From contig OX377204.1 of the NCBI GenBank assembly GCA_947396885.1, positions 42,953,139-43,017,138 on the forward strand: a DNA stretch of 64,000 bases. Reading direction: 5' to 3'. Shown piece after piece: positions 22,147 through 33,226 of the stretch; position 1 is the stretch's first letter; each line of letters begins with the position of its first letter. The translations under genes and the position numbers were made by a program. The DNA is from Heligmosomoides polygyrus polygyrus. Lineage: Eukaryota; Nematoda; Chromadorea; Rhabditida; Heligmosomidae. The notes beneath the pieces are model-generated. The model was not told where the DNA came from, ran no database searches, and saw nothing but the letters and a program-made list of their open reading frames with translations.

Positions 22147-22754
22147 GAGGAAGGTCAAAGAGGCGACCGTGGAGTTTCATAAAGCGACCTATATAGGGTT
22201 GTAGGGCGTTGTCTGGAAAGCAGCATAGCGGTTTCCAAATTTCCTGCGGACCCCTGGGTAGATCAAAAATTCCAGAAAAAACTGTAGCGCTTCAGTGCGG
22301 CCTGATAACGCAAAACTGACACCTGGAATACCCGTGCCTTGCTCAGAAATGATCCTGCAAAAGGTTTGGAGCTTCAATCATTGCTAGAACGTGAGATTTG
22401 GCAAATTCTTAATGGAAGCGAGAAGGCACATTCAGAAGAGGCATCCATCAGGAACCCAGCACCGCTCGGATGGCCGAGTGGATAACGCGGTGGACTTGTG
22501 GAAGAGCGACCAAGGGGTCTGTTCCGGGTTTGAGCTTATGCATGGAAGGCCGCCTTCTCTGCATTTTTATCAACGAAGAGTGGGTTTTAGCCCTAGCATG
22601 GTACCGTATTCGCTTTTCTATTCGACAAAAAACGCGGCTGGCCATTAAACCAGGTTTGTCTTGTTGGGGAAGTTCTCTTTAGATGCTATCCATGTATGAT
22701 CCCTTTATTATGTTTTCTGCTAGTCTTGGAAGTGTGTCTCGTAGCGGCCTCGTT
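22147..22754. repeat. Left arm of a 0.6-kb inverted repeat with a tRNA-like segment
   Basis: Inverted copy of 23513-24147 over the full arm, from GAGGAAGGTCAAAGAGG (left end) to GCGGCCTC (right end). At about 22468 it holds a tRNA-like head, GGATGGCCGAGTGGATAACG (A-box like), with a B-box-like GGGTTTGAG 50 bp later. The arm therefore seems to be a tRNA-related repeat unit plus flanking DNA. Both arms also read similar peptides (MKLQTFCRIISEQ and further), which simply reflects the duplication. Confidence 0.85.
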
Positions 22755-23512
22755 TGATCGCTCCTCACCACTGCGAGGGGGAGGCATTACAGATATGGGC
22801 ACTCGTGCTCTGGACACTCCAAAGGCTGAAAAATTCTTCGTCCAAACCTTGTTTAGACGGTTATCTGAAGCGCTTATCACGAGTCTGGCATCTGTGTCGG
22901 TGTAACGGTGGAATACATTAGGTAGAGTAGATGTGAATACCATGAAAAGCAGCATACGCACCGCCGTTCTCTTCATCTAACCACAATTCGTTTCCAAGGT
23001 GAACTGAAAATAGCACTCCAAAATTTGAAAGACAAGCCTATGTTAAATTGGTCAGGCGCAGTCCGCGGATCGTCGTCAACAGACGATGAGGGGAATGGTA
23101 TATTTCCCGTCCGCGAGACGGGGACCTTACATCTCATCCTGTAATCTACCGCAACAAAAAACGGATCCCATATTCGTGTTCAGTATCCCGAATACCACAC
23201 CCTAGACGAACTTTGACGAAACTTTTTTCCGACACTGCAGCCGTGAGAGTGCTTGTGCCCACCCCCCCTCCCCCGTGTGCAACGGAACCCCAGGAACAGG
23301 GAAAAGTGGTCGGTACAAGAACAGGCAGCAATAGCGCGATATGAATAAGACACTCCAGTTTTGCTCACAGTTAGTAGAATTAGTAGAAGTGATAAGAAAA
23401 GTGTTCTCCAGAGAAAAATAGGAAGAGAAATCTGGAAAATCTAAAGATCCGCGGTGCGATCAGCACGCCTTGGTGATGGATCAAAGTAATAGCTGTCGAT
23501 CGTGCTCGCCTT

Positions 23513-24147
23513 GAGGCCGCTGCGAAGCACACTTCCAAGATTAGCAGAAAACATAATAAAGGGATCGTACATGGATAGCATCTAAAGAGAACCTCCGCAA
23601 CAAGACAAACATGGTTTCATGGCCGTATCTCTAATCGACGAAAGCTAGCTTGGACCACATCTTGCAAGAGGTTAACCACGGTTTAGAAGGTACCCTGCTA
23701 GGGCTAAAATCCACTCAACATTGATAAAAATGCAGAAGGGGCTGCTATCCATGCATACGCCGAAACCCTGGAATCGATCCCTTGGTCGCTCTCCTGTAAT
23801 TCTCCCGCGTCATCCACTCGGCCACCCGAGGGGTGCTGGCTTCCTGATGGATGTCTCCTCTGAATGTGCTTTCTTGCTTCTATTAGGAATTTGCCAAATC
23901 TCACGTTCAATGATTGAAGCTCCAAACCTTTTGCAGGATCATTTCTGAGCAAGACACGGATATTCCAGGTGTCAGTTTTCCGTTTTCAGGCCGCACTGAA
24001 GCGCTACAGTTTTTTGCAATTTTTGACCTACCCAGAGACCCGCAGGAAATTTGGAAACCACTATGCTGCTTCCCAGACAACGCCCTACAACCCTATACAG
24101 GTCGCTTTAAGAAACCCCTCGGTCACCTCTTTGACCTTGCTTAGGTG
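23513..24147. repeat. Right arm of the 0.6-kb inverted repeat
   Basis: Reverse complement of 22147-22754 with roughly 10-15 percent mismatches by eye. The spacer is 22755-23512. Related but more diverged single units lie at 28960-29370 and, inverted, at 30935-31095. Confidence 0.85.
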
Positions 24148-24410
24148 TCTACTATAAGGCGGCCATCCACAGAATCGTTTCAGTCATTTTGTTGTGCCGG
24201 CATCGCCATCCAGCGTGTTTTTCCCGTTCGAGCCGACCTTGAGGAGAAGCTTGTCTCCTCGCAGCTGGAGTGCCACAATGTTTAGCCGACCCACGTTGCT
24301 GGAGGCAGGGTCAGGCGTGAGGTTCAAAAATCGAGTGGGGTTGGTACCGTCGCATCGTTTTGAGCGAGGAAGTCGTAATGTGGTGTTTTGCTTTTAGGAG
24401 ACGATTGCTT

Positions 24411-24770
24411 TCAGCTGGGATATATTTTATATTGATTGATGCCTTCTTTTCGTGTGAAAGTTGCAAAGTACAGCACGGTGAAGAGTTCGCCGCCTGTGCT
24501 TCGGAAGATATCGCTCTGGTGCTCTCTTATGGGCCTTATCGTCTCTGACTCTGACCGCAGTGTCACCCACATTTCCGCCGCGTAGCAGAGCGCAGGTAGA
24601 GCAATCGCATCGAATAGGCTTGCCTGGAGGTCCATCAGGTGGCCTGCAGCCTCCTTGAGAGGTCCGAAATCATCCCATGCAGCTCGTCGCCTCCTGCCCA
24701 ACTCGTCTTTCATGTCGTTGTTCGTCGAGCATCGTAAGAACATACAGGTTCAGTGAGTTGAGAGCCCTCC
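24411..24770 (-). pseudogene. RTE-like LINE 3' fragment (fourth family)
   Basis: The minus strand reads NNDMKDELGRRRRAAWDDFG, PLKEAAGHLMD, ASLFDAIALPALCYAAEMWV. This is the post-RT region common to RTE LINEs; compare [20 protein letters not shown] and [17 protein letters not shown] in B2. It is clearly diverged from families A, B and C. Only this part of the element is recognised. Confidence 0.75.
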
Positions 24771-25239
24771 AGTTGATTATCTTCACTCGTTCTTAGACGT
24801 AGACCTTCTTCATGAACTCTGTTGCTTCGGCAGGTTCAGACCGGCCAACCAAGTCAGAGTCTGGATTTGAGTCACTCTTTATCCTGAGATACCCGCGAAC
24901 TCGATGCGAGCAATGGTTGGACATCGTGCCCCTTACGTACGACAGCATGTGTTTTTATCAGATATTTCTATATTTTTAGGAAAATGTACTTAAAGGAACA
25001 TGGGAAGTGTATGAAAGTCAGACATTGTTTCCGAACGTTATCGGACTGCGACTGAAGTGCCAATGTCAGAAGAGTTACTTGTTAGACCTAGACAAATCTC
25101 ATTTTTCCATTACCTTCGGTTTTATTCCATCGTTGTTCACTGGACCATATAACTGCTAAGTGCGAAAGCATTCGTGGGTTACTCCTCTTTTGAAAAAGTG
25201 CCAGCGAATTCGGTGGGCAAATAGTGACTACTCATGTCA

Positions 25240-25535
25240 TATTGGGTGCGTGTAGCGCAGTCGAAGGACGTGGCGACTGTCGCGTGCTCCTGACACCAGC
25301 TTCTTGACTCGGACCTCCAGCCCGGGCCAGCCAAGCCTCCCATTCCCCGAGGTCGGTATCAGGCTTGCCTGGGAAGTATATAGTACTGACTTGTCCATCG
25401 GCTGGCCATCGCAAGACATTATATAGGCCAAATACACATTCAAGTCGCGTCCACGACATCCCATAGAAGTAGAATGTGTGACGTATCCAAAAAAATATCG
25501 AGTAACTCCGTACTTTATCCTTCTTTATCCAGTAT
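25240..25535 (+). mobile_element. tRNA-derived SINE, copy 2
   Basis: Same family as 1450-1751. The A-box is TAGCGCAGTCGAAGG near the start. The B-box region is diverged. The conserved core is GGCCAAATACACATTCAAGT ... CACGACATCCCATAGAAGTA. The tail is CTTTATCCTTCTTTATCC. No clear target duplication was found. Confidence 0.85.
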
Positions 25536-25597
25536 ACTTCTGTATTTGCACAACTTTTCGCACGACTCTCAAGATTCGTGTCCTCAGTCACTTAGAA

Positions 25598-26048
25598 ATG
25601 ATTTTCATTATTTCGTTATTTCAACTTGGCTTGACCAGAGGAAAACCCGAAGAAACGAAACTATCGGTAAGCATGAACGTCTGAGTATTGGGTGAGAGAG
25701 AAGCATTCATCGTTGTTGGTCAAGATTTTTAAGGAGCTTCTGACAGGCTAGACCGTGCTAAACTGTTAAAAAGGCATCTTATTTGAACTCCATCCAATGA
25801 TTGTTAGAAAGGTGGCCAAGACAAGGATTGCGCCTAAAAACCTGGTTGGCGAAGAGCACGCGAAAAGCGTTCTCGTGATTGAATCCTACTACAAGATCTG
25901 GAGAAATCATTTCAACGCTGTTAAGAAAGTCGAAAGGACAAGAGAAGCCATGAGAAACTGGACCGCTCTAATTGTAGGGAATCCGAACAGGAACGCTGAA
26001 CTCTTCGCAAAAGAAGCACGTAGATACTTGTTTGTGCCGTTGCGATAA
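25598..26048 (+). CDS. Candidate small two-exon gene, possibly secreted (hypothetical)
   Basis: I do not recognise this. A short ATG exon (25598-25666) reads MIFIISLFQLGLTRGKPEET and KLS up to a good donor (TCG|GTAAGC). The N-terminus looks like a signal peptide. Downstream, 25797-26048 is open with coding-like composition (KNLVGEEHAKSVLVIESYYK, VKKVERTREAMRNWTAL, NAELFAKEARRYLFVPLR) and a stop, with AATAAA at 26058-26063. The downstream part is rich in Lys, Arg and Glu and probably helical. No acceptor with the right phase and a worm TTTCAG motif was found between them, so the join is unproven and the two pieces may be unrelated. Confidence 0.3.
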
Positions 26049-26267
26049 AAGAGATATAATAAATAAATAAGAAAGTCGAACTTTCTAATATTAATCATTT
26101 TATTTATGTTATCATCCATATTAATTCGTATTTTGTGTTGCATAACAGACTTCCAACCTGTGAAAGCAAAGGTCTATCCCACAGATATTTCGATTAGCTA
26201 TAATCTTGAGTAGATGTAAAAGTTGGCTGTTAAGTCATGTTCTGCACCTTGGGGGCTATTTTCGATG

Positions 26268-26560
26268 TACATACATTGCAGTGCGCGGTAGAGCAGCTGG
26301 AGGAGGCGCTGGCTGCCTGTTTCTCAATTCCTGGTTTTCCCGTCCAGGTCGACCATACCTTCAATATCTCAAAGCTAGATGAATTGGTGCCGTCTGAGAA
26401 GGATAAAACACCGATTCTCCATCGGCTTGTCGCCGTAATCATTGTATAGTCATGCAAATACGCATTCAATTGGCCTCCACGATATTCGTGGAAGTAGAAT
26501 GCCGTGCGCATGCCACAAGGCATTGACCAACGCTGCCCTTCACCTCCCATCCCTGTTCCT
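26268..26560 (+). mobile_element. tRNA-derived SINE, copy 3 (diverged)
   Basis: Head GTAGAGCAGCTGGAGGAGGC (A-box-like). Core: CATCGGCTTGTCGCCGTAAT ... GCAAATACGCATTCAATTGG ... GCCTCCACGATATTCG ... GAAGTAGAATGC. The tail has decayed (CTTCACCTCCCATCCCTG). It lies 0.7 kb from copy 2 in the same orientation. Confidence 0.8.
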
Positions 26561-27446
26561 CTGCAATGTTCCCCTCAGTCAACTTTTACTGTGGGGTTTA
26601 CTCAATTGTTGCTCGGCCCATGGCGACGCATTTCACGCGCTTTCGCTGAAATGTGCTCATGGAGACATCGGCAGAATTAGCTGCTGCTTAAGCAGCGCCG
26701 TCATGCACATCCATTTTTTCGTTGTTTTCCATGTATTTTTGGCATGCTCCCATACTTGCCCAACCTTTGGTTCATGGCAGCTATTTGAGTGCGTAATTAT
26801 GTAGTCTACACCGTGACTTGCGGCGGCCAGTCTATGCACAACAGTGCTTTATCCTTCCCAGATAAGGCAGGTATGAATTCGGCGACCCCAGAAGAAAAAA
26901 GGCTTGATTGCTTGGTCGGAAGCCGTCATTGAACCATGATTCTGTTCGGGGTGCATGCCCGAGCTGCGCTACATGTGGCGATAACACACTGTCAAAAAGT
27001 AGGTACCGCAAAAACCAAATTTCTGTGTCAAGCTCTTTACAACAATTGAAGTTGCTGTGTCCAGCAAAGATATCTGCTTAGCAAAAAAACAGGTGAGCAG
27101 GTTTAATGGCTATCAGGCAAATAAAACCAATCACTGAGCAGCCACAGATGAAATTTAGAGCTCTCCGTACTACAGCAGGTGTAGGGAATATTACAGTCCC
27201 TCGAAAAGAGCGTGTAAATGCCAGCACTTGGCCCTTGGAGAACGTGCTACCTCGGCGAGACATACTTCCGACAACTGAAGCTATTAGCAGCCTTTGGCGA
27301 CACTTCGCGGAAGAGACGACGCGACAGTCGCTGTCCATGGCTGCACAGGAAAGACGTTTCGTGGAGAAAACAGCGGGCTTCCGCCACGACTTGTGTTAGT
27401 CTGCTGTCCTGTCCACGGAACTATACCCTTTGGCCTAGACTTGTAG

Positions 27447-27670
27447 ACATAGAAATGCGATATTCCGCAGAATTCAACGAATACACCGAAAAGTTCAAAA
27501 GCGCAGATCAGATAGAACGCGCACTGTATTACTGTGCAGGCAATACCGATCCTCTGGGTGAAGAAAACCTTCGAGTTTTAATGAATAACCTCAACCTAAC
27601 AGTTGTGCTGTTCATAAGTTATTTAACGAGATACAATCCCATTGGTACCATACATATGGGTTGTCTCTAA
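27447..27670 (+). CDS. Candidate exon (hypothetical)
   Basis: I do not recognise this. After a possible acceptor (GACTTGTAG|AC, 27446) the frame reads IEMRYSAEFNEYTEKFKSAD, QIERALYYCAGNTDPLGEEN and LRVLMNNLNLTVVLFISYLT to a stop at 27670. The composition is protein-like (amphipathic, charged, few rare residues) and unlike the shadow frames around it. It may belong to the same plus-strand transcription unit as 28120-28298. Where the exon truly ends is uncertain. Confidence 0.3.
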
Positions 27671-28119
27671 ACAAAATGCGCACATTTATAACCCTTCATT
27701 TGTTAAAGCTTAAACTGCGTGCACGAACCTTTGTGGAACACAAAGCTATCCGTCAAAACTCCTTAATCGAAGCCGTGTGGCCATCCCCAAGCAGCACAGA
27801 GATATTGGACCTTTGTGACTCAAGCGGAAAATGAGAACGGGTAATTAAACCTAAGCAAAAATGACCAGCTTGCATGCTTTCTCTTAGGAAGGAAGCACAA
27901 AAATAAGTTGTGAAAGTGCATAAATAAGAAAACATCAATGCCGCAACGTCAGCAAAGCATTGACGAAATCGAGCCTCACAATTATAAGGCCTCAGTTACA
28001 ACCGTTAAACTCAAGAACCAATGACTTTGCCAACAGGACTGTCGAATTTCCCTGTTACCCCTCACCACAGTGGTGCTTGACGAAGTCATATTTCTCTACC
28101 CCGAATATGCCTGTTTCAG

Positions 28120-28298
28120 TGGAGCGGTTGGATGCGCCGATAGAGAGGATCGAGATCCGCCTGATCGACGAGAACTCCACAAGTGCTGGACTTGCGGTTG
28201 GTGGAGGTCCTGAGCCCCTTCAGCCGGCAGCCGCTCCAGCTCAGGGCAACGACGCAAGAGCCGGATCAGTTGATCAGTATGATGTGAGGTACAAAAAG
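28120..28298 (+). CDS. Candidate internal exon with worm-type splice sites (hypothetical)
   Basis: Bounded by CCTGTTTCAG| at 28119 and AAAAAG|GTATAT at 28299. Of the 179 nt, two belong to a split codon and 59 full codons follow: ERLDAPIERIEIRLIDENST, SAGLAVGGGPEPLQPAAAPA, QGNDARAGSVDQYDVRYKK. The TTTCAG acceptor is the nematode consensus and the frame stays open exactly between the two sites. The middle is a Gly/Ala/Pro-rich linker. No family is recognised. An antisense frame of 89 codons overlaps and looks like a shadow. Confidence 0.45.
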
Positions 28299-28959
28299 GT
28301 ATATGGTAAAGAATCGTTCCTATGCAGTTGCCCCTCTGTTCCCCTGGTGCTTCGTTAAACTGCACAGCCGTAACCCTGCTATCACGGACTACATAAATGC
28401 CTCCGCCTCCAGGCTTATTCTATGGATTGAGACACTAATACTCAGTACATGCATGATCGGCAGCAGAAGCACATCACCCTTTGAGTTTCGCTTTTAACTG
28501 GAACGCTCTCGTATGACGTTTGACATCGTACCACCCTTCAAATTAGCCTGGTAATTCAAAAGTAACACCTTCCGTTAGCTAGATCTTTTTTCTTCCGAAT
28601 AAATTAAACGAAAGAAGCAGGTAAACAAAACGAAGAAATCTCCCGTGTAGATGGTCGGAAATTTCTCGAGACATTGGCATGCCGTTTCACAATAATAGCG
28701 AGCTTTCGCGAGGTTTTAGAACCTAGATTCTTAAGCGCACTCCATCCGGCTGACGCTTCGGCCAACCGCCTTCCGTAAAGTTAGGAAGAGTCAATTGACG
28801 TTGAAGAAATTATTCTTCCAAGGAGAATTTCCAGCTACAACAGTTTCAAAAACTACGGAGGGTGCTGGAAGAATAAGAGTAACAAAGAGCCCCTGGGAAG
28901 GTCTCCCCACGATTCTCTGCAAAACCTGGTCTTGTGGAGCATCTAGTAAGGACCACTGA

Positions 28960-29370
28960 GGGGGTGAAGTTCGTCTTTGCTGCGGGCCACTAGGTGGCCC
29001 AAAGCTGGCAGGAGACCATATCGCCTCAGTGCAGACTGATAAAGCAGAACTGACGCGTGGAATGGGCCCTGTCGTGCTCAGAGATTAACCCACCAAATGT
29101 TTCGTAGGTCAAGGTGAGTTTGGAGCTTCAATTATAGCTAAACCATTGCAATCTGGTAATTTCCTCGGTTTCCTAAAAGGAGTTGCAAGGTACATTTAGA
29201 TGATTTACCCGTAAAGACTGTAGCAGCGACTGGATAGCCGAGTGCCGAGCAAACTTGCGGGACGGGCGTCCAGGGTTCGATTCCGGCGGGTTTGCGACCT
29301 GCAAGGAGGGATTCTCCCGTTTTTACAAATAAAGAGTACGTTTTGGCTACGGTAGGGTACCGTATTATTG
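28960..29370 (+). repeat. Diverged tRNA-like repeat unit
   Basis: Related to the 22.1/23.5-kb inverted arms: TTTGGAGCTTCAATTATAGC, GGTAATTTCC, then GATAGCCGAGTGCCGAGC (A-box-like) and CAGGGTTCGATTCCGG (B-box-like) at 29229-29290, then TTTTTACAAATAAAGAGTACG and GGTAGGGTACCGT. It cannot fold into a tRNA with proper acceptor and anticodon arms, so it is a SINE-like relic. Confidence 0.6.
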
Positions 29371-29606
29371 GGCAGCGGTGAATAAGGATGATAAGGTCAT
29401 GACCATACTTCGCCTATGGGAATTCCTTAGGCCTATGCCGCACCACCGCTCACCCCGGGCGAAGACTAATGATAAGCCTCCGTATCGATCGCGCGAAGAG
29501 ATGGGTCGTTATGGGAGCCTATCATTAGGCTTCGCTCGGGGTGAGCATGGTATGACATAGGCCTTAAGCTGTTGACCTCGAATCTGTCACCCTTTTTAGT
29601 GCAATG

Positions 29607-29864
29607 CTAGTTGGTGGTGACCTCCTGAACTGGCTCTTCAGTTGCTCTTCGGTTCCTCGAGATAACGAGAAACAATAAATAGGCAACATCATGTAGAAAG
29701 AAGCAAATTGCATCAACCGGGATACCCAGATCAATTTCGGAGTTCCTATTCGGGAGGGAGAACCCTAAAAGGACCGTTCTCAGCGCAATTCTTGTAAGAG
29801 AGGACCCCTTAACTAAGCATGCACCTAGAACAAGTTGTCCTCCAGCAAATAAAATGGAATACAT
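29607..29864 (-). other. Unassigned minus-strand frame with hydrophobic segment
   Basis: An 85-codon frame ending VDAICFFLHDVAYLLFLVIS and RNRRATEEPVQEVTTN. One membrane-like segment is followed by a polar tail, which would suit a C-terminus. There is no splice evidence or family match. Kept only as a lead next to the 30148-30474 candidate. Confidence 0.15.
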
Positions 29865-30147
29865 CAGTGTTAGAATAACTTGTTAGCTAAGGCACCATTA
29901 ATCAGTTAACATTTTGGACATGGACAAGCCAATATACTTCACGTTCCTATCATTTGTAAACACCTCGATCTAGTTTACGGATGCTAGACAACCTCATGTT
30001 TTCTGTGTTATTTAATTTGACTTCGCAAGTGCAGTTGGCTTCTATTGAACGGGTGAGTTCAACATATTTCAACACTGATCATCGTTCTTATGAAATCGTT
30101 TAGGAGCGGTCACCACCAACTAGAATTGCACCCCTTTTTCATCACTA

Positions 30148-30474
30148 CTAATTTTTTGTGCACTGTTCTCGACCTGTCCTCGACCTCTGGAGTGCTGAAA
30201 GTACAGTGGTGCGGTTATTCTGTGTACACCCTTTAATTACACAAACCCACCGTAACCTATTGCAATATACCGTTTCGAGGTTGCTAGATTGGCGACCAGT
30301 ATCCCAATTTACCCATTCGATAAACTTTGGGCGAAAATGTTGTTCGACCTCTAGAGTCGAGGGAACACAAGTGCTCCCCTCAGCACCTCCCGCAAGGGTG
30401 GGGAGAGCGGTCAGGATACACAGGAAGACGACCAATAACATGAGTTGGATAAAACATGCTGTATTTGGTAACAT
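30148..30474 (-). CDS. Candidate small secreted protein, 108 aa (hypothetical)
   Basis: The ATG at 30474 opens a 108-codon frame ending in TAG at 30148. Residues 1-30 (MLPNTACFIQLMLLVVFLCI then LTALPTLAGG) form a classic signal peptide with a likely cut near G30. The mature part is about 78 aa with five Cys (36, 71, 78, 83, 105) and one N-glycosylation motif (NRT, 87-89). No CAP, Kunitz, ShK or other family motif is recognised. No intron is needed. No upstream trans-splice AG was confirmed, and the opposite strand also has a 106-codon frame, so it could be chance. Confidence 0.35.
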   Translation of the reverse strand: MLPNTACFIQLMLLVVFLCILTALPTLAGGAEGSTCVPSTLEVEQHFRPKFIEWVNWDTGRQSSNLETVYCNRLRWVCVIKGCTQNNRTTVLSALQRSRTGREQCTKN

Positions 30475-30635
30475 TTAATAAAAATTGTGAAAGTGACCAC
30501 GTGATGGTGGTTCAAAGCAGTACTTGTCGCAAATAAGGTGACAGTGAGAAGCACTTCCAAAACTAACAGAGAACATCAGCCTGCAGCTTCTTTTAGAATA
30601 TCTAGGAAATCATCATGTTGTAACGGTTTCAGAGG

Positions 30636-30930
30636 GCGCGTGGAGCGCAGTCGGAGGAGGCGCCGGCTGTCGCCTGCACCCGATACCAAGTTCCTGGTTC
30701 GGAATTCCCGCCCAGGCCAACCAAGCCTTCATCCCTCCGGGGTCGGTCAATTGGTACCAGACGTGTCTGGGAAGGATAAAGCGCTGACCTGTTCATCGGC
30801 TGGCCACCGCAAGTCATTGTATGGCCAAATACGCATTCAACTCGCCTCCACGACATCCCGTTGAAGTAGAATGCGTGGTGCATCCCAAAGGGATTGAATA
30901 ACGCCGTCCTTTACCCTTTATCCTTAATGG
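30636..30930 (+). mobile_element. tRNA-derived SINE, copy 4 (best preserved)
   Basis: Head TGGAGCGCAGTCGGAGGAGG (A-box), then GGTTCGGAATTCC at 30696-30708 (B-box). Core: TGTCTGGGAAGGATAAAGCG, GGCCAAATACGCATTCAACT, CACGACATCCCG. Tail: CCTTTACCCTTTATCC. It is very close to copy 1. Confidence 0.88.
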
Positions 30931-30934
30931 TCTA

Positions 30935-31095
30935 GCTACAGTTGAAGCTCCAGACCTTTCCTGAGTTGACTTCTGGGGACGACAAGGCCATTGTAGCAGT
31001 CAGTTTTGCCTAATCAGCCCGCACTAAAGCGGTGCCGTTTTTTGCAATTTTTGGGCCACCCCTTGACCCGCAGCAAAGACGAACTTCACCCTCTT
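30935..31095 (-). repeat. Fragment of the tRNA-like repeat unit, inverted
   Basis: Contains GTTGAAGCTCCAGACCTTTCC ... CCCGCACTAAAGCGGTGCCG ... TTTTTTGCAATTTTTGGGCC. This is the reverse of 28960-29115 and matches part of 23920-24050. Confidence 0.65.
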
Positions 31096-31469
31096 GCTCC
31101 CTGTTAAATGCTTGCAAGATCATACAGGTCTTTTTGAGAATCGTTGGAATAATTTCACAGTCATTCGTTATAAGTGACAGTAAAGCAACCCGACTAACCT
31201 GAAGACCTCACAAGTCGCCCGTCCCCCTTGCTCAGGCCAGTACATGCGCAGTCGTAGAAACGGTTCCTAACAATATGCGCGCTGAGGTTAGGCGTTGCCA
31301 AATACGTGATTAGGATCGGCGTACCTGGTCATATCGTCGCTTAAACAGTCGATCGTACTTATTTCTCTACGTACGTTTAACGAGAAGACGAACCCATCTA
31401 AACCCATGACGGTAGCTTCCTCTCTCCTCTTCTTCTTCAGCGTTCGTCAAAGATGAATGCGTTGTATTA

Positions 31470-32340
31470 ACTGGAAAGAAAGGATTGCACGATCCGGTCT
31501 TTAAACGGCTTGAATTTTTCCTCTCGGGTAGAACTTTTCAAGTGCGAGTCAACTCCTCATTTTCCTATGTGTTAACAGTATCTGGCGGTATTCCGCAGGG
31601 TGAAATTCTATCGAATATACTTTCTAACATTTTTATAGATGACATAAGTCAAATGCTTGTGCATTCCAAAGCTAAGTCTAAGTAGTTCGCTATTGATCTG
31701 AAAATCTGTTTCGAAATTGGGGGCATTCATGATGTATCATAGTTAGGCTGCGAGAAGGAATAGACAATCTGGCTAAATGGTCAGAGGACTGACAGCTATC
31801 CTCTCTGAGAGTAAAACCTTTCATATGAGAATTGGACAGTCAATTGGACAGTCCCATAAACTATCACATCAACGGTGCTTCAATAACAACGGCCACTGAG
31901 ATTAAGGATCTGGAATTTCGACACTGACGCAGTGGACTTCCAAACAGTTGTTCAGAGCTGTATTCGCTCGTATGTGTCACATATTCAAGGCTCTCACGAT
32001 AAAGGATAGCAAGATTCTCATTGCTGCTTACAAAACCTATATTCGATCTATTTTGGAATGCGGACCAGTTGTTTTATCTCCCTTCATGAAGAAGGACTGC
32101 ACTACATACTTGAAAAAATTCGGAACATCTCCACAAGAAAAACTCTTATAAGCCGTGGAGGCTTTCATACGCCTAGATCCCAGGTGCGATTATTAGGAGC
32201 AAATACATCGAGCTAAATTTTTTACAGTTCGGGCAGGAGTAGCGTACCTTCAACTTGAACCACTTTTCTCGTGGAATCTAAATATTCCTTAAAACGTATA
32301 GCAGCAAAACAAATTCTCGGAACATAGGTCTTTAGGAACC
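31470..32340 (+). pseudogene. CR1-like LINE RT fragment
   Basis: The plus strand reads FLSGRTFQVRVNSSFSYVLT, SGGIPQGEILSNILSNIFID (RT motif B, normally SGVPQGS), then after the lost catalytic segment a thumb/C-terminal part, ILIAAYKTYIRSILECGPVV, LSPFMKKDC, TYLKKFG. The YADD block at about 31690 is destroyed (FAIDLKI after a stop). Same group as 640-2035. Dead. Confidence 0.8.
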
Positions 32341-33226
32341 ACTGTTGTATTTGTGAGTGTTGCTGCTTGTTGTTTTGCAGTTTTATCACACGCCTGTCTT
32401 ATACAGAGTATTAAAATGAAAAATTAAACCAAAAAGTTGAGAGATGCCCCTAGTTTCTTCATAATTTATCAACAGTATGAAATTTAGAAGGAGGGCGATA
32501 GCACCACAATGTCCTCATTTTTCTGCACTACCTTCAAGTCCCAACTCCGACTGATACCATTACCGATAGCAAAGTTATTTTCCCTCGGTCAGTGCACGAA
32601 TTTGCGGAAGCCGTGGTTAGTGAGTTGCTTCACTCTTTTATAGGCTTAAAGGGTATCACAGAACAGTGATGTGAATAGTTTGCGACTGAAATGTAGCGAG
32701 AATTTTCTTCGTGCGTAACCCCACGGTTGCAACTGCAACCCACCCCCGCCCCCCTCTGCAAACTAAAGTAACACTTATACAATAGTCTAGCTTGACTTTT
32801 CTGCTTCCAGAACGACTGCAAGATACATTGCTAAGTTTGAAATAAAGCCTCTCGCAACGACAGATCCCTGAGAGCCAATGCTAGATATTCTGCATGCGCC
32901 GTGCAGTTCCAAACGTATCGCCTCGACAGAGCAAACTCTGCCCGTCTGTCGATGGTGTGTGAATGAGCAGGCCGTCTGACAGCAAAAATTCTCCATTCGA
33001 TCATGCTGGCCTGGAGTTTCTCGGATGTCGCGGTCGTGCGAGCTCGAGTTACAAGCTCCCTCTCGAAAAGGACGCGTCGGCTTGCGTACGTGCGCTGCCG
33101 GTCGTTTTCGAGATTCTCCGGCCTGCTGACGCCTGTTGACGGCCTGTCCGCCTAACACCTGCATCGCTGACAACTGATGAGCCGACTGACGGCCGGAAGT
33201 CGCACCATTCGAATAACAGTTTCCAG

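Noticed and set aside
29229..29295. A tRNA gene (A-box and B-box-like sequences); similar at 22468 and 36620
   Set aside because: Acceptor and anticodon stems do not pair and no CCA-compatible end is seen; the segments recur as parts of longer dispersed repeats, so they are SINE-like relics.
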